Shown one piece after another: positions 56,701 through 64,000 of a DNA stretch of 64,000 nt. The DNA lies in NCBI GenBank assembly GCA_019352875.1, contig JAAAFW010000015.1:846056-910055 (forward strand), written 5' to 3'. A model generated the notes under the pieces. It did not search any database and had not been told where the DNA came from. It worked only from the letters and a program-made list of their open reading frames with translations. The stretch's first letter is position 1; the number at the start of each line of letters is the position of its first letter. The stretch comes from Pedobacter cryoconitis (GTDB lineage: Bacteria; Bacteroidota; Bacteroidia; Sphingobacteriales; Sphingobacteriaceae). The position numbers and the translations under genes are program-made.

Positions 56701-56954
56701 TTGTGATGACATCCCTTGCCTTTATCTTAGGGGTAATTCCACTGATTATTTCTCATGGTGCAGGTGCTGTATCCAGGATGACTATCGGTTGGACAGTGGC
56801 AGCGGGTATGATCTCGGCAACCATTCTGGCGATCTTTATCGTTCCGGTATTGTTTGTACTGATTACCAAAGTAGCTTATGGTAAGAAGAAACTTGCTGAA
56901 CTGGAAGCGAATTATAAACCAGAAGAACACGCGGATGTACTGCATGCAGATTAG
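53781..56954 (+). CDS. RND multidrug efflux pump, AcrB/HAE1 type
   Basis: 1057 aa inner-membrane pump. Starts MISEVFIKRPVTAIVISILIVLIG. Twelve helices, two large periplasmic loops. Proton-relay residues: Asp-Asp in IGIVVDDAIVVVEA (near 408) and the Lys of GLSAKNAILIVEFAKE, both as in AcrB. Third gene of the TetR-TolC-adaptor-pump operon; substrates unknown, probably amphipathic drugs or bile-like compounds. A long terminator palindrome follows 26 bases after the stop. Confidence 0.94.
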   Translation: MISEVFIKRPVTAIVISILIVLIGTIVITTLPISQYPNIAPPTVTVTATYTGADAETVEQTVTTPIESQINGTPGMKYLSSNSTSDGRSAITVTFDVGTDIDIAALDVQNRVGIAEPSLPEAVRRLGVTTKKANNDILMVVGLYSPKGTYDQKFISNYVNLYVKDALLRIPGVGDVQAFGQPFSMRVWLDANKMARLGLTPAEVSAAIQEQNTRVPGGSVGGAPQHSNQTFEFSVVLDGDLNTEDQFRNIVIKSGADGSPVYLKDVARVELGEFMYSTSSKVNGQVASMMAINQTPGGNAVQTADGIDKTLVELKKSFPNDLDYKISYETVSIIKVSISEVIHTLVEALILVTIVVFFFLQSWRATLIPVLAIPVSIIGTFIFFTLLGFSINVLTMFGFVLAIGIVVDDAIVVVEAVQHYMDHEGLSAPDATRKAMKDITAPVIAIALILAAVFIPVGFIPGMVGQLYQQFAITIAVSVLLSAFIALSLTPALCSLMLTPMNLTEDSRGLNKFFFKFNGWFARVTNRYSNGVKWALKKAPLVMVILACIYVGTVGMFMKKPSGFIPNEDAGVFLMGVTLPEGASAARTDAFVNRITETIQKKYPEVKNITSITGINILNRSFKSNAATFFVQLKDWNDRPNTVNETIAGVTQDFAGDKDGSVLVVSPPAIPGLGISGGFSLQIQEKQTGDIKEFEANVGKFLMAANQRPEIGMAYTLFNARTPNYKVNVDRDQAKKMGVSIGAVYSTISAYLGSNYINDFTKYGRNFRVVTQADTNFRRGIENLGQLYVRNAAGTPVPLSSMVSYKTIENASIINHYNLFRSIEIGGASKPGYSSGDALNALREVAAQTLPSNYDYDFSGLSLEETEAGNSTTLIFGLIVVFVFLLLAALYESWSVPFSILLAVPLGLFGAILALMFLPKLDNNIYAQVGLITLIGLSAKNAILIVEFAKERVDWGMPLIAATIEAVKLRLRPIVMTSLAFILGVIPLIISHGAGAVSRMTIGWTVAAGMISATILAIFIVPVLFVLITKVAYGKKKLAELEANYKPEEHADVLHAD

Positions 56955-56976
56955 TCCCTGTTCAAATAAAGATTTC

Positions 56977-57026
56977 ATATAAACAAAAGAGCCGCAGGAA
57001 ATTTCCTGCGGCTCTTTTGTTTATAT
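56977..57026. terminator. 50-base perfect palindromic terminator
   Basis: The 42 bases 56981-57022 are a perfect palindrome (AAACAAAAGAGCCGCAGGAAA and its reverse complement), extended to 50 bases by ATAT on each side. No loop is left, so the hairpin forms with about four unpaired bases at the tip. It serves the rightward RND operon and the leftward PurM-like gene. Confidence 0.9.
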
Positions 57027-57045
57027 TTTATTTATCTGTTAATTA

Positions 57046-58230
57046 CTAACCTTCGTAATTGAATGTTCCTTTGTCGGAATGGATCGTTACCTGTTTACCG
57101 TCACCAGCTTCAACGCGGCCAATGATCTGTCCGTCTATACCGAAACCAGCTGCGATAGCTATAATATCTGCTGCAATCTCTTCAGGAACGTAAAGCTCCA
57201 TCCGGTGACCCATATTAAATACCTTATACATTTCTTTCCAGTCTGTTCCGGATTGCTCCTGGATTAACTGAAATAAAGGAGGTACAGGGAATAAATTGTC
57301 TTTAATCACATGGATGCCTTCATTTATGAAATGAAGAACCTTCGTTTGAGCACCACCGCTGCAATGAACCAATCCATCGATCTGACTTCTGTATTTATCC
57401 AGAATCTGGCTAATTACAGGCGCATATGTGCGGGTAGGGGAAAGCACCAGTTTACCAATAGTGGTGGTCGTTTCTGAATCGATCTGAATGGTGTCCGTTA
57501 ATTTCTTTCCACCGGAAAATACCAGTTCTTCAGGAACAGAAGGATCGAAGCTTTCAGGATAGGCTGCAGCGACTGTTTTACTGAATACATCATGTCTGGC
57601 AGAAGTTAATCCGTTTGAACCCATTCCACCATTATATTCCTGTTCGTAGTTTGCTTTACCTGAAGAAGATAATCCTACGATTACATTTCCAGGTTGTATT
57701 TTGTGATTACTGATCACATCTGCTCTTTTCATTCTGCAGGTTACAGTAGAATCTACAATAATAGTTCTGACAAGATCGCCAACATCTGCGGTTTCACCTC
57801 CGGTAGAATAGATAGAAATACCCATCTCACGTAATTCAGCAAGAATTTCCTCAGTTCCATTGATGATAGCAGCAATGACTTCACCCGGGATCAGATTTTT
57901 ATTTCTGCCGATTGTAGATGATAACAAGATATGGTCAGTTGCGCCCACACAGATCAGGTCATCCAGATTCATAATAATTGCATCCTGTGCAATACCTTTC
58001 CAAACTGAAAGGTCACCGGTTTCTTTCCAGTATACATAAGCTAAAGATGATTTTGTACCTGCACCGTCCGCATGCATGATGTTACAGAAATCGGGATCAT
58101 TTCCCAGGATATCCGGAATGATTTTACAAAATGCCTGTGGAAAAATTCCTTTATCTATGTTCTTGATGGCTTGGTGCACATCTTCTTTCGAGGCTGAAAC
58201 GCCACGCTGGTTGTACCTGTTATCACTCAT
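57046..58230 (-). CDS. AIR synthase (PurM) or PurM-like protein
   Basis: 394 aa, longer than most bacterial PurM (about 345). The PurM-like fold shows NIDKGIFPQAFCKII, the ATP-phosphate segment HADGAGTKSSLAYVYW, VWKGIAQDAIIMNLDDLICVGA and a GSNGLTSARHDVFS block, with the C-terminal MGHRMELYVPEEIAADIIAIA. In Bacteroidota this longer type is annotated as AIR synthase or AIR-synthase-related, acting in purine synthesis. A near-leaderless promoter (58245-58238) precedes it. Confidence 0.8.
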   Translation of the reverse strand: MSDNRYNQRGVSASKEDVHQAIKNIDKGIFPQAFCKIIPDILGNDPDFCNIMHADGAGTKSSLAYVYWKETGDLSVWKGIAQDAIIMNLDDLICVGATDHILLSSTIGRNKNLIPGEVIAAIINGTEEILAELREMGISIYSTGGETADVGDLVRTIIVDSTVTCRMKRADVISNHKIQPGNVIVGLSSSGKANYEQEYNGGMGSNGLTSARHDVFSKTVAAAYPESFDPSVPEELVFSGGKKLTDTIQIDSETTTTIGKLVLSPTRTYAPVISQILDKYRSQIDGLVHCSGGAQTKVLHFINEGIHVIKDNLFPVPPLFQLIQEQSGTDWKEMYKVFNMGHRMELYVPEEIAADIIAIAAGFGIDGQIIGRVEAGDGKQVTIHSDKGTFNYEG

Positions 58231-58237
58231 ATTGTTG

Positions 58238-58245
58238 CAAAGATA
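58238..58245 (-). promoter_or_regulatory. -7 element of the PurM-like gene close to the start codon
   Basis: TATCTTTG on the minus strand matches TAnnTTTG and ends 7 bases before the ATG at 58230; the transcript is probably almost leaderless. Confidence 0.4.
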
Positions 58246-58284
58246 GAGAAACGCCCGGATGTGGACGATTCTAACATAAAAAAA

Positions 58285-58313
58285 TAACCTCTGCCTGTAT
58301 AGGGCAGAGGTTA
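58285..58313 (-). terminator. terminator of the glutamine synthetase gene
   Basis: TAACCTCTGCC and GGCAGAGGTTA pair with a TGTATAG loop; in glnN direction an A/T-rich, T-rich tail follows. About 25 bases past the stop. Confidence 0.8.
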
Positions 58314-58337
58314 GAAAGCTGAGTTTGTGTTAAGCTC

Positions 58338-60521
58338 TTATTTTAAAAATAATAATTCTCTGAATTTTGGAAGAGGCCAAACACTATCATCAACGATTTG
58401 CTCCAGTTTATCTGCATGGTAGCGGATCGCATCAAAGTGAGATTTAACGTTCTGATCGTAAGCAATTGCTTTTTCTCTTGAATCTTCGATTGCATTCGTA
58501 CGTTTACGTTCTTCCAGCATTTCATCAATAGAGTTTTTAACGATACCCAGGTGCAGGGAAAGTTTATTGATGATAGAAAGTGGAGTTTCCAGGCTTTCTT
58601 TAGAAAGACCGGCATCTTTTAATCCTTTAACATTCTCCAGTAAAGCATTCTGATATTCGATACAGGCAGGAATAACCATTGTATTGGCAACCTCACCCAT
58701 TACTCGTGCCTCGATCTGCAGTTTTTTGTAGTAATCTTCCAGCAGGATCTCGTGACGTGCATGTAGTTCACGTTTGGTGAATACATTGTTTTTTTCGAAT
58801 AGCTCAGTTGTTTTATCTGAGATATAAGCATCAAGTGCAACCGGAGTTGTTTTGACATTTGCCAAACCACGGTTTAAAGCTTCATTTTCCCAGTCCTGGC
58901 TGTAACCATTACCTTCGAAACGGATATCTTTTGACTCTTTAATGTATTTTTTGATGATCGTTAAAAGAGCGATATCTTTTTTCTCGCCTTTTTTGATCAG
59001 TTTATCTACTTCAATTTTGAATTTTACTAACTGATCGGCCATGATTGTATTTAATACAGTCATTGGTGCAGAAGAGTTTGCAGAAGAACCTACAGCGCGT
59101 AATTCAAATTTATTACCAGTGAAAGCAAAAGGAGAAGTACGGTTACGGTCTGTATTATCCAACAGGATTTGCGGGATTTTAGGAATTCCTAACCATAATG
59201 CGTTATCTTCTTTGATTTTTTTGCTGATACGGGAGTGTTCAATCTCATCCAGTACTTCATTCAGCTGCTGACCAAGGAAAATAGAGATAATCGCAGGAGG
59301 CGCTTCATTTGCACCTAAGCGGTGATCATTACTTACAGATGCGATACTTGCTCTTAATAGATCTGCATGTTCGTGAACGGCTTTAATTGTATTCACAAAG
59401 AAAGCAAGGAACATCAGGTTGTTTTTTGGTGTTTTACCAGGAGCAAGCAGGTTTTTACCAGTATCTGTAATTAAAGACCAGTTATTGTGTTTACCTGAGC
59501 CATTGATTCCGGCGTAAGGTTTCTCATGTAATAATACTTTGAAATGGTGTCTGCGGGCAACTTTCTCCATCACGTCCATTAATAATTGGTTGTGATCGAT
59601 AGCCAGGTTGATCTCTTCGAAAATCGGTGCACATTCAAATTGTAAAGGTGCAACCTCATTGTGACGGGTTTTCAAAGGAATACCCAATTTTAACGCTTCG
59701 TTTTCGAAATCTACCATATAAGAATAAACACGCTCAGGAATCGATCCGAAATAATGGTCATCCAATTGTTGTCCTTTTGCAGACATATGGCCGAATAGAG
59801 TTCTGCCGGTTAAAGCTAAATCCGGACGTGCATTATATAAAGCAAGGTCAACCAGGAAATACTCCTGCTCAATACCAAGGGATGCAGTTACTTTGGTAAT
59901 TCCTTTATCAAAAAACTGACAAACCTCAACAGCTGCTTTATCCAAAGCATTTAATGCTTTCAATAATGGAGCTTTGTAATCCAGTGCTTCACCAGTATAA
60001 GCTACAAATACTGTAGGGATACATAAGGTTTTACCTGCTTTGCTTTCCATAATGAAAGCCGGTGAAGAAGGATCCCATGCAGTATAACCGCGAGCTTCAA
60101 AAGTGTTTCTGATACCACCGTTAGGGAAGCTGGAAGCATCAGGTTCTTGTTGAACCAGTGCGCTGCCTGCAAATTTCTCGATTGGTCCGTCTTTACTTGG
60201 TTCAAAGAATGAATCGTGTTTTTCTGCAGTGGAACCAGTTAATGGCTGAAACCAATGGGTATAGTGTGTGGCGCCTTTGGACATTGACCACTGTTTCATT
60301 GCACTTGCAATATGGTTAGCTTCATCCTGGTTGATGAGCTCTCCACGGTCAATAGCAGCAATTAATTTTTCGTAGACATCTTTAGATAAGAAGTCTTTCA
60401 TTTTTTTAGTATCGAACACATTTGACCCGAAAAACTCAGAAATTTTAGGCGATGGTGCCTTTACTTCTGGTGAAACTCTGGTTTGTGCTTCTTTTAGTGC
60501 GGTTGTCCTTAAGCTTTTCAT
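58338..60521 (-). CDS. glnN: glutamine synthetase, type III
   Basis: 727 aa, the length of GSIII rather than GSI (about 470). The N-terminus (RTTALKEAQTRVSPEVKAPSP), catalytic-core text (SLGIEQEYFLVD, KTRHNEVAPLQFECAPIFEEINLAIDHNQLLMDVMEKVARRHHFKVLLHEKPYAGINGSGKHNNWSL) and helical C-terminus match GSIII, common in Bacteroidota. It assimilates ammonium into glutamine using ATP. A promoter box TATTTTTG (60549-60542) lies 21 bases upstream of the start. Confidence 0.93.
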   Translation of the reverse strand: MKSLRTTALKEAQTRVSPEVKAPSPKISEFFGSNVFDTKKMKDFLSKDVYEKLIAAIDRGELINQDEANHIASAMKQWSMSKGATHYTHWFQPLTGSTAEKHDSFFEPSKDGPIEKFAGSALVQQEPDASSFPNGGIRNTFEARGYTAWDPSSPAFIMESKAGKTLCIPTVFVAYTGEALDYKAPLLKALNALDKAAVEVCQFFDKGITKVTASLGIEQEYFLVDLALYNARPDLALTGRTLFGHMSAKGQQLDDHYFGSIPERVYSYMVDFENEALKLGIPLKTRHNEVAPLQFECAPIFEEINLAIDHNQLLMDVMEKVARRHHFKVLLHEKPYAGINGSGKHNNWSLITDTGKNLLAPGKTPKNNLMFLAFFVNTIKAVHEHADLLRASIASVSNDHRLGANEAPPAIISIFLGQQLNEVLDEIEHSRISKKIKEDNALWLGIPKIPQILLDNTDRNRTSPFAFTGNKFELRAVGSSANSSAPMTVLNTIMADQLVKFKIEVDKLIKKGEKKDIALLTIIKKYIKESKDIRFEGNGYSQDWENEALNRGLANVKTTPVALDAYISDKTTELFEKNNVFTKRELHARHEILLEDYYKKLQIEARVMGEVANTMVIPACIEYQNALLENVKGLKDAGLSKESLETPLSIINKLSLHLGIVKNSIDEMLEERKRTNAIEDSREKAIAYDQNVKSHFDAIRYHADKLEQIVDDSVWPLPKFRELLFLK

Positions 60522-60541
60522 TCGTTTCTTTAAAATTTTAT

Positions 60542-60573
60542 CAAAAATAGAATATTTAGAATTAAAAATTCAA
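60542..60573 (-). promoter_or_regulatory. promoter of glnN
   Basis: On the minus strand TTG (60573-60571), then TATTTTTG (60549-60542) with a 21-base spacer instead of 19. The transcript would start about 17 bases before the ATG. Confidence 0.45.
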
Positions 60574-60782
60574 GCTTTTTTTTAAAAAATAAGATGAATA
60601 CAGCTGTTTGTGTGTTAAAAATCTGTAGGGTTAGGCTTTGTTTGTAAAGTGTGTTGGAAATATGTGCCTTTTTAAGAATGTTAAGGCGGTTTTTATAGAA
60701 GCCTGTCTTTTGCGGTCAAATCGAATGAATTATGGAAAACTTATTCTTTTTACATCATAACGTTGAATTAAACCTGAATATT

Positions 60783-61619
60783 ATGCTGAATTTCAATGCT
60801 AACCTCAACAAAAGTACCTGGACTGCGCTTGTTTTCAAAGGCAGGAACAAAAATTACGGCGCGTATGTATTACGTGCAGAGTCCGGGTCAAACACACTGA
60901 AAGCATTTATGCTTACCGTTCCGGTATTCGTTTTATTATTTGCCGGGCCGGCACTTTACAGTCGGTTTAATCCAGTACAGGAAATTAAGGAAGAAGTGCA
61001 GATTCCTGTCGAGCTGAATACATTGGTTCCACAGAAACCTTTGGAGAGAAAGGCGCCCGAACCTGTGAAAGCTAAGGTTGAAGCTGCGGCTCCGCGTCAG
61101 GAAATAAAGAAATTCAGCTCAAATATTAAAGTCGTAGACCGGCCGGATCTAACTGAAGAACCTCCCAGACTGGATGAGTTGAAAAATGCAGATCCCGGTC
61201 AGCTGACCCAGAGTGGTGTTCCAGCCACAGGGAGTGCGACATTAAAAACAGGAGATGGCGGAGGAAATGCGGCTGTGACTACTACCGGCGATAACACAAT
61301 TTATGATGCAGCAGCGATAGATAAATACCCTGAATTTGACGGAGGAGCAGAAGGCTGGACGAAATTTATCCGTAGAAACCTGCGGTACCCGGCTGCTGCG
61401 CAGGAGCAGGACATTCAGGGGAAGGTATTTATCAGTTTCGTTGTCGAACCAGATGGATCAGTAACTGATGTGAAGATTTTAAAGGGTATCGGTGGTGGAT
61501 GTGACGAAGAAGCTATGCGGGTGATTCGTAAATCACCGAAATGGACACCTGGCAGACAGTATAATCAATCTGTACGTGTGCGTTATACTATGCCGCTTTC
61601 TTTTACACTGGCACAATAG
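60783..61619 (+). CDS. TonB energy transducer
   Basis: 278 aa from the ATG at 60783 (MLNFNANLNKSTWTALVFKGRNKNYGAYVLR); 17 upstream codons in frame are less likely. One N-terminal transmembrane helix (about 38-57), a Pro/Glu/Lys-rich periplasmic linker (about 60-170) and a C-terminal TonB domain (GGAEGWTKFIRRNLRYPAAAQEQDIQGKVFISFVVEPDGSVTDVKILKGIGGGCDEEAMRVIRKSPKW) ending SFTLAQ. It transfers proton-motive force to outer-membrane receptors such as the one at 47 kb. ExbBD genes are not adjacent. Confidence 0.85.
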   Translation: MLNFNANLNKSTWTALVFKGRNKNYGAYVLRAESGSNTLKAFMLTVPVFVLLFAGPALYSRFNPVQEIKEEVQIPVELNTLVPQKPLERKAPEPVKAKVEAAAPRQEIKKFSSNIKVVDRPDLTEEPPRLDELKNADPGQLTQSGVPATGSATLKTGDGGGNAAVTTTGDNTIYDAAAIDKYPEFDGGAEGWTKFIRRNLRYPAAAQEQDIQGKVFISFVVEPDGSVTDVKILKGIGGGCDEEAMRVIRKSPKWTPGRQYNQSVRVRYTMPLSFTLAQ

Positions 61620-61758
61620 ATTTATATTCCGGACCGGGAGAGAATAAAAGGGCAGGCAATCTTCCGGTTCCGGGATTTCTTTACATTTGTATTTATGCTT
61701 TGGCAGCAGTGGTGCAGGGCGAAACCACTCGGCTCCGGAAAAACTAAATTATATACAA

Positions 61759-62154
61759 ATGTCAGTTGGAATTTTAAAACGGGTACATCATATTGCAATT
61801 ATTTGTACCGATTATGATAGGAGTAAGGCTTTTTATACCGAAATACTTGGTTTGGAAATTATCAGGGAAGTATATCGGGAAACCAGAAAATCCTATAAAC
61901 TGGACCTGGCTTTAAACGGCACATATATTATTGAATTGTTTTCTTTTGAAAATCCTCCTGAACGTCCCTCCAGACCTGAGGCGGCAGGTTTAAGACATCT
62001 GGCTTTTGAAGTAGATGATATCGAAATGTGTGTTCGCGTTCTGAACGAAAAAGGTGTGCTAACCGAGCCTATTCGGACGGATGAATATACCGGTAAAAGA
62101 TTTACTTTTTTTGCAGATCCGGACGGATTACCTCTTGAACTCTATGCAGTTTAA
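61759..62154 (+). CDS. glyoxalase/VOC family protein, YaeR-like
   Basis: 131 aa from the ATG at 61759 (MSVGILKRVHHIAII); 24 upstream codons in frame look like noncoding extension. One VOC half-barrel pair: metal ligands at His10/11, Glu in the TYIIELFSFENPP strand, His in AGLRHLAFEVDD, and Glu in LPLELYAV, the layout of small Glo/VOC enzymes such as YaeR/GloA2. The substrate is unknown. It begins the transcript that continues with TrmN6 two bases on. Confidence 0.82.
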   Translation: MSVGILKRVHHIAIICTDYDRSKAFYTEILGLEIIREVYRETRKSYKLDLALNGTYIIELFSFENPPERPSRPEAAGLRHLAFEVDDIEMCVRVLNEKGVLTEPIRTDEYTGKRFTFFADPDGLPLELYAV

Positions 62155-62156
62155 AT

Positions 62157-62861
62157 ATGGGAAGTGTTTTTCGTTTTAAACAGTTCAGTTTAGATCAGCA
62201 GGGTTGTGCGATGAAGATCAATACGGACGGCGTATTGCTTGGTGCGGTAGCTTGCCATGATAATCCTTTGAGAATTTTGGATATCGGGACCGGGACCGGA
62301 GTAATAGCAATGATGCTTGCACAGCGTTTTCCGTTGTCGGCGGTAGATGCAGTAGAAATTGATCCCTCTGCGGCTGCGGCGGCTGAAAAGAATTTTGTCC
62401 AATCCCCGTTTGCAGATCGGGTGAAGCTATCCGGCTATGATTTTCTTCATTTTAAAACAGCAGATAAATATGATCTTATAGTTTCTAATCCACCTTTTTT
62501 TGTAAATGACCTTAAGAATCCGGAAAAACGGAAGGAATTGGCGAGGCACGCAGATCCCGATTTTTTTGAGCTTATGCTCCGGCATGCTGCAGAAATGATG
62601 AGCCCAAAGGGTTTATTATGGCTTATTTTGCCGGTAAAGCAAGCCGATTTTGTTATCCAGCAAGCTGTTCGCTGGAAACTTTATCCGGGTTACCAGTTTC
62701 AGATTTGTTCCGATGTACAGAAACCGGCATTCCGGCAATTAATCTGTCTGGGGTTTGAAGATGTTCCTGTCAGGCAGGATAATATATATATCTATGCCGC
62801 GCAGGGCGTTTATACCGCGCAGTATCAGACGCTGCTTAAAGAGTTCTTTCTGGCGTTCTAA
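62157..62861 (+). CDS. trmN6: tRNA1(Val) (adenine-37-N6)-methyltransferase, TrmN6
   Basis: 234 aa. SAM loop LDIGTGTGVIAMML (41-54), acidic residue in AVEIDPSAAAAAEKNF and the N6-adenine motif NPPF (111-114), all as in YfiC/TrmN6. It methylates A37 of tRNA-Val. The ATG starts two bases after the VOC gene stop. Related HemK/PrmC-type enzymes also have NPPY, but the short length and FRFKQFSLDQQGCAMKINTDGVLLGA start are specific to this family. Confidence 0.85.
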   Translation: MGSVFRFKQFSLDQQGCAMKINTDGVLLGAVACHDNPLRILDIGTGTGVIAMMLAQRFPLSAVDAVEIDPSAAAAAEKNFVQSPFADRVKLSGYDFLHFKTADKYDLIVSNPPFFVNDLKNPEKRKELARHADPDFFELMLRHAAEMMSPKGLLWLILPVKQADFVIQQAVRWKLYPGYQFQICSDVQKPAFRQLICLGFEDVPVRQDNIYIYAAQGVYTAQYQTLLKEFFLAF

Positions 62862-62891
62862 GACAGCGCAAATTTTCTTTAATTGAATGAA

Positions 62892-63383
62892 ATGAAAAAA
62901 ATTGGTTTAATATCCGATACACATGGTTATCTGGATGATGCAGTTTATAAATATTTTGATAGTTGTGATGAGATCTGGCATGCCGGAGATTTTGGTCCTG
63001 ATGTAGCGCCAAAGCTGGCAGATTTTAAGCCGCTGCGTGGCGTGTATGGAAATATCGACGATAAAATTATCCGGGAAGAGTTTCCTGAGCATTTACGATT
63101 TAGCTGCGAGGAATTGGATGTTTGGATGACGCATATTGGCGGGTATCCCGGAAAATATGCGCCAAATGTAAAGAGTATAATATACACTAAGCCTCCAGGT
63201 CTATTCATTAGTGGACATTCACATATACTCAAGGTGATGTTCGATCCAAAAATCAATTGTATGCATATTAACCCCGGTGCAGCCGGTAAATCGGGGTGGC
63301 ATCAGAAGAAAACCTTAATTCGATTTTGTGTTACGGAGAAAAAAATACATACCTTAGAGGCCATAGAAATAGGTCTAAGATAA
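62892..63383 (+). CDS. YfcE-like metallophosphoesterase
   Basis: 163 aa from the ATG at 62892 ([13 protein letters not shown]); a TTG three codons upstream is less likely. Metal ligands Asp9 and His11 (ISDTHG), HAGD near 37-40, GNIDD near 55-59, and SGHSH with the final His near 118: a complete YfcE/MJ0936-type phosphodiesterase. Substrate unknown. It lies 30 bases after trmN6 and 22 bases before the fructose-bisphosphatase gene and may be co-transcribed with both. Confidence 0.85.
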   Translation: MKKIGLISDTHGYLDDAVYKYFDSCDEIWHAGDFGPDVAPKLADFKPLRGVYGNIDDKIIREEFPEHLRFSCEELDVWMTHIGGYPGKYAPNVKSIIYTKPPGLFISGHSHILKVMFDPKINCMHINPGAAGKSGWHQKKTLIRFCVTEKKIHTLEAIEIGLR

Positions 63384-63405
63384 CGTATTTAATACACTAA
63401 GTAGA

Positions 63406-64000
63406 ATGTCTGGTATCAAAACATTAGGGCAATTCATTATTGAGAAACAAGCTGATTTCTCTTACGCCAAAGGCGAACTCTCCAGGTTATTGAGGGATAT
63501 CGGTATAGCAGCCAAAATTGTAAACAGGGAGGTTAATAAAGCCGGCCTTGTAGATATTCTGGGAGATGCCGGTACGATGAATATTCAGGGGGAGGGACAA
63601 AAAAAACTGGATATTTATGCGAATACCCAGTTTATCTCAGCGCTCACCAGCGGTGGGGAATGTTGTATTGTAGCTACAGAAGAGGAAGATGATTTCGTCA
63701 GGATTGAATCTCCGGTTTCTAAAAATGCTAAATATATCGTTTGTATCGATCCACTGGACGGTTCCAGTAACATTGATGTAAACGTCGCCGTTGGAACTAT
63801 TTTCTCTATTTTCCGCAGGAAATCTACTGAAGGCACTGCTACCCTGGCAGATGTGCTCCAAAAGGGGACGGAGCAGGTCGCGGCTGGTTATGTTATTTAT
63901 GGCTCTTCTACCATGCTGGTATATACCACAGGTAAAGGAGTAAATGGTTTTACCCTCGATCCTTCAATCGGTGAATTCTGCCTGTCACATCCGGATATGA
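63406..64000 (+). CDS. fbp: fructose-1,6-bisphosphatase class 1, cut by the window edge
   Basis: The frame from ATG 63406 runs to the window end (198 codons) without a stop. [18 protein letters not shown] and the metal site [16 protein letters not shown] (115-130), with Glu-rich EEEDDF near 92-97, identify class I FBPase, the gluconeogenic phosphatase. About 130 residues remain outside. The gene starts 23 bases after the phosphoesterase gene. Confidence 0.92.
   Translation, partial: MSGIKTLGQFIIEKQADFSYAKGELSRLLRDIGIAAKIVNREVNKAGLVDILGDAGTMNIQGEGQKKLDIYANTQFISALTSGGECCIVATEEEDDFVRIESPVSKNAKYIVCIDPLDGSSNIDVNVAVGTIFSIFRRKSTEGTATLADVLQKGTEQVAAGYVIYGSSTMLVYTTGKGVNGFTLDPSIGEFCLSHPDM

Overview
The window reads as chromosome of a Bacteroidota species of the Sphingobacteriaceae, most like Pedobacter (inferred from gene content and sequence style, not from a search). 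The signs are a short primary sigma factor (286 aa), promoters of the Bacteroidota type (TTG, 19 bp, TAnnTTTG), almost no Shine-Dalgarno sequences, a fused MurF-alanine racemase, a type III glutamine synthetase, a SusC/Oar-like TonB-dependent protein, DUF5686 and CarboxypepD_reg-like surface proteins, and many lipoproteins with an SCxK/SCG lipobox. There is no rRNA, CRISPR array, prophage or intact insertion sequence.

Layout. 1-5.3 kb: bestrophin-like channel, a secreted beta-sandwich protein, Na+/H+ antiporter, methyltransferase and a short-chain dehydrogenase. 5.3-14.2 kb: the main accessory block, all on the minus strand. It holds a tripartite ABC exporter operon (TolC, lipoprotein adaptor, FtsX-type permease, ATPase) ending in a large DUF5686 outer-membrane protein, then a separate beta-barrel gene and a probable 34-aa membrane peptide. 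The barrel gene and the exporter operon have duplicated promoters, each with two 9-bp direct repeats 21 bp apart, the geometry of LytTR-type response regulator sites. 14.2-18.4 kb: HxlR regulator divergent from a nitroreductase, an acyltransferase-like membrane protein, a GH16 glycosidase, and tRNA-Leu and tRNA-Gly. 18.5-25.9 kb: RecX, MurF-Alr, DUF502, LOG-family protein, sodium:solute symporter, RecR, SDR.

25.9-29.8 kb: a trp operon (trpD, a fused trpF-trpB, trpA) preceded by a complete attenuator with a 19-aa leader peptide carrying three Trp codons. trpE, trpG and trpC are absent from it. 29.8-41.7 kb: Sua5/YwlC, a GltS-like FMN protein, AsnS, a T-rich spacer ending in what looks like an orphan small-RNA gene, SucC, a LolD-like ATPase, a degenerate ATP-grasp/HAD pair, an S41 protease, an M28 peptidase and GAPDH. 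41.7-46.7 kb: primary sigma factor, a small barrel-like protein with a phosphoesterase, an MBL hydrolase and Lpd. 47-57 kb: large TonB-dependent Oar-like protein, then a TetR-RND efflux operon. 57-64 kb: PurM-like protein, GlnN, TonB, glyoxalase-like protein, TrmN6, a YfcE-like phosphoesterase and the start of fructose-1,6-bisphosphatase, cut by the window edge.

Most of the window is ordinary housekeeping sequence. The places most worth a second look are the duplicated LytTR-like promoters with a gene remnant in front of the exporter (6.5 and 13.7 kb), the trp attenuator and trpFB fusion, the orphan promoter-terminator unit at 34.1 kb, and the catalytically dead ATP-grasp/HAD pair at 36.2-37.4 kb.
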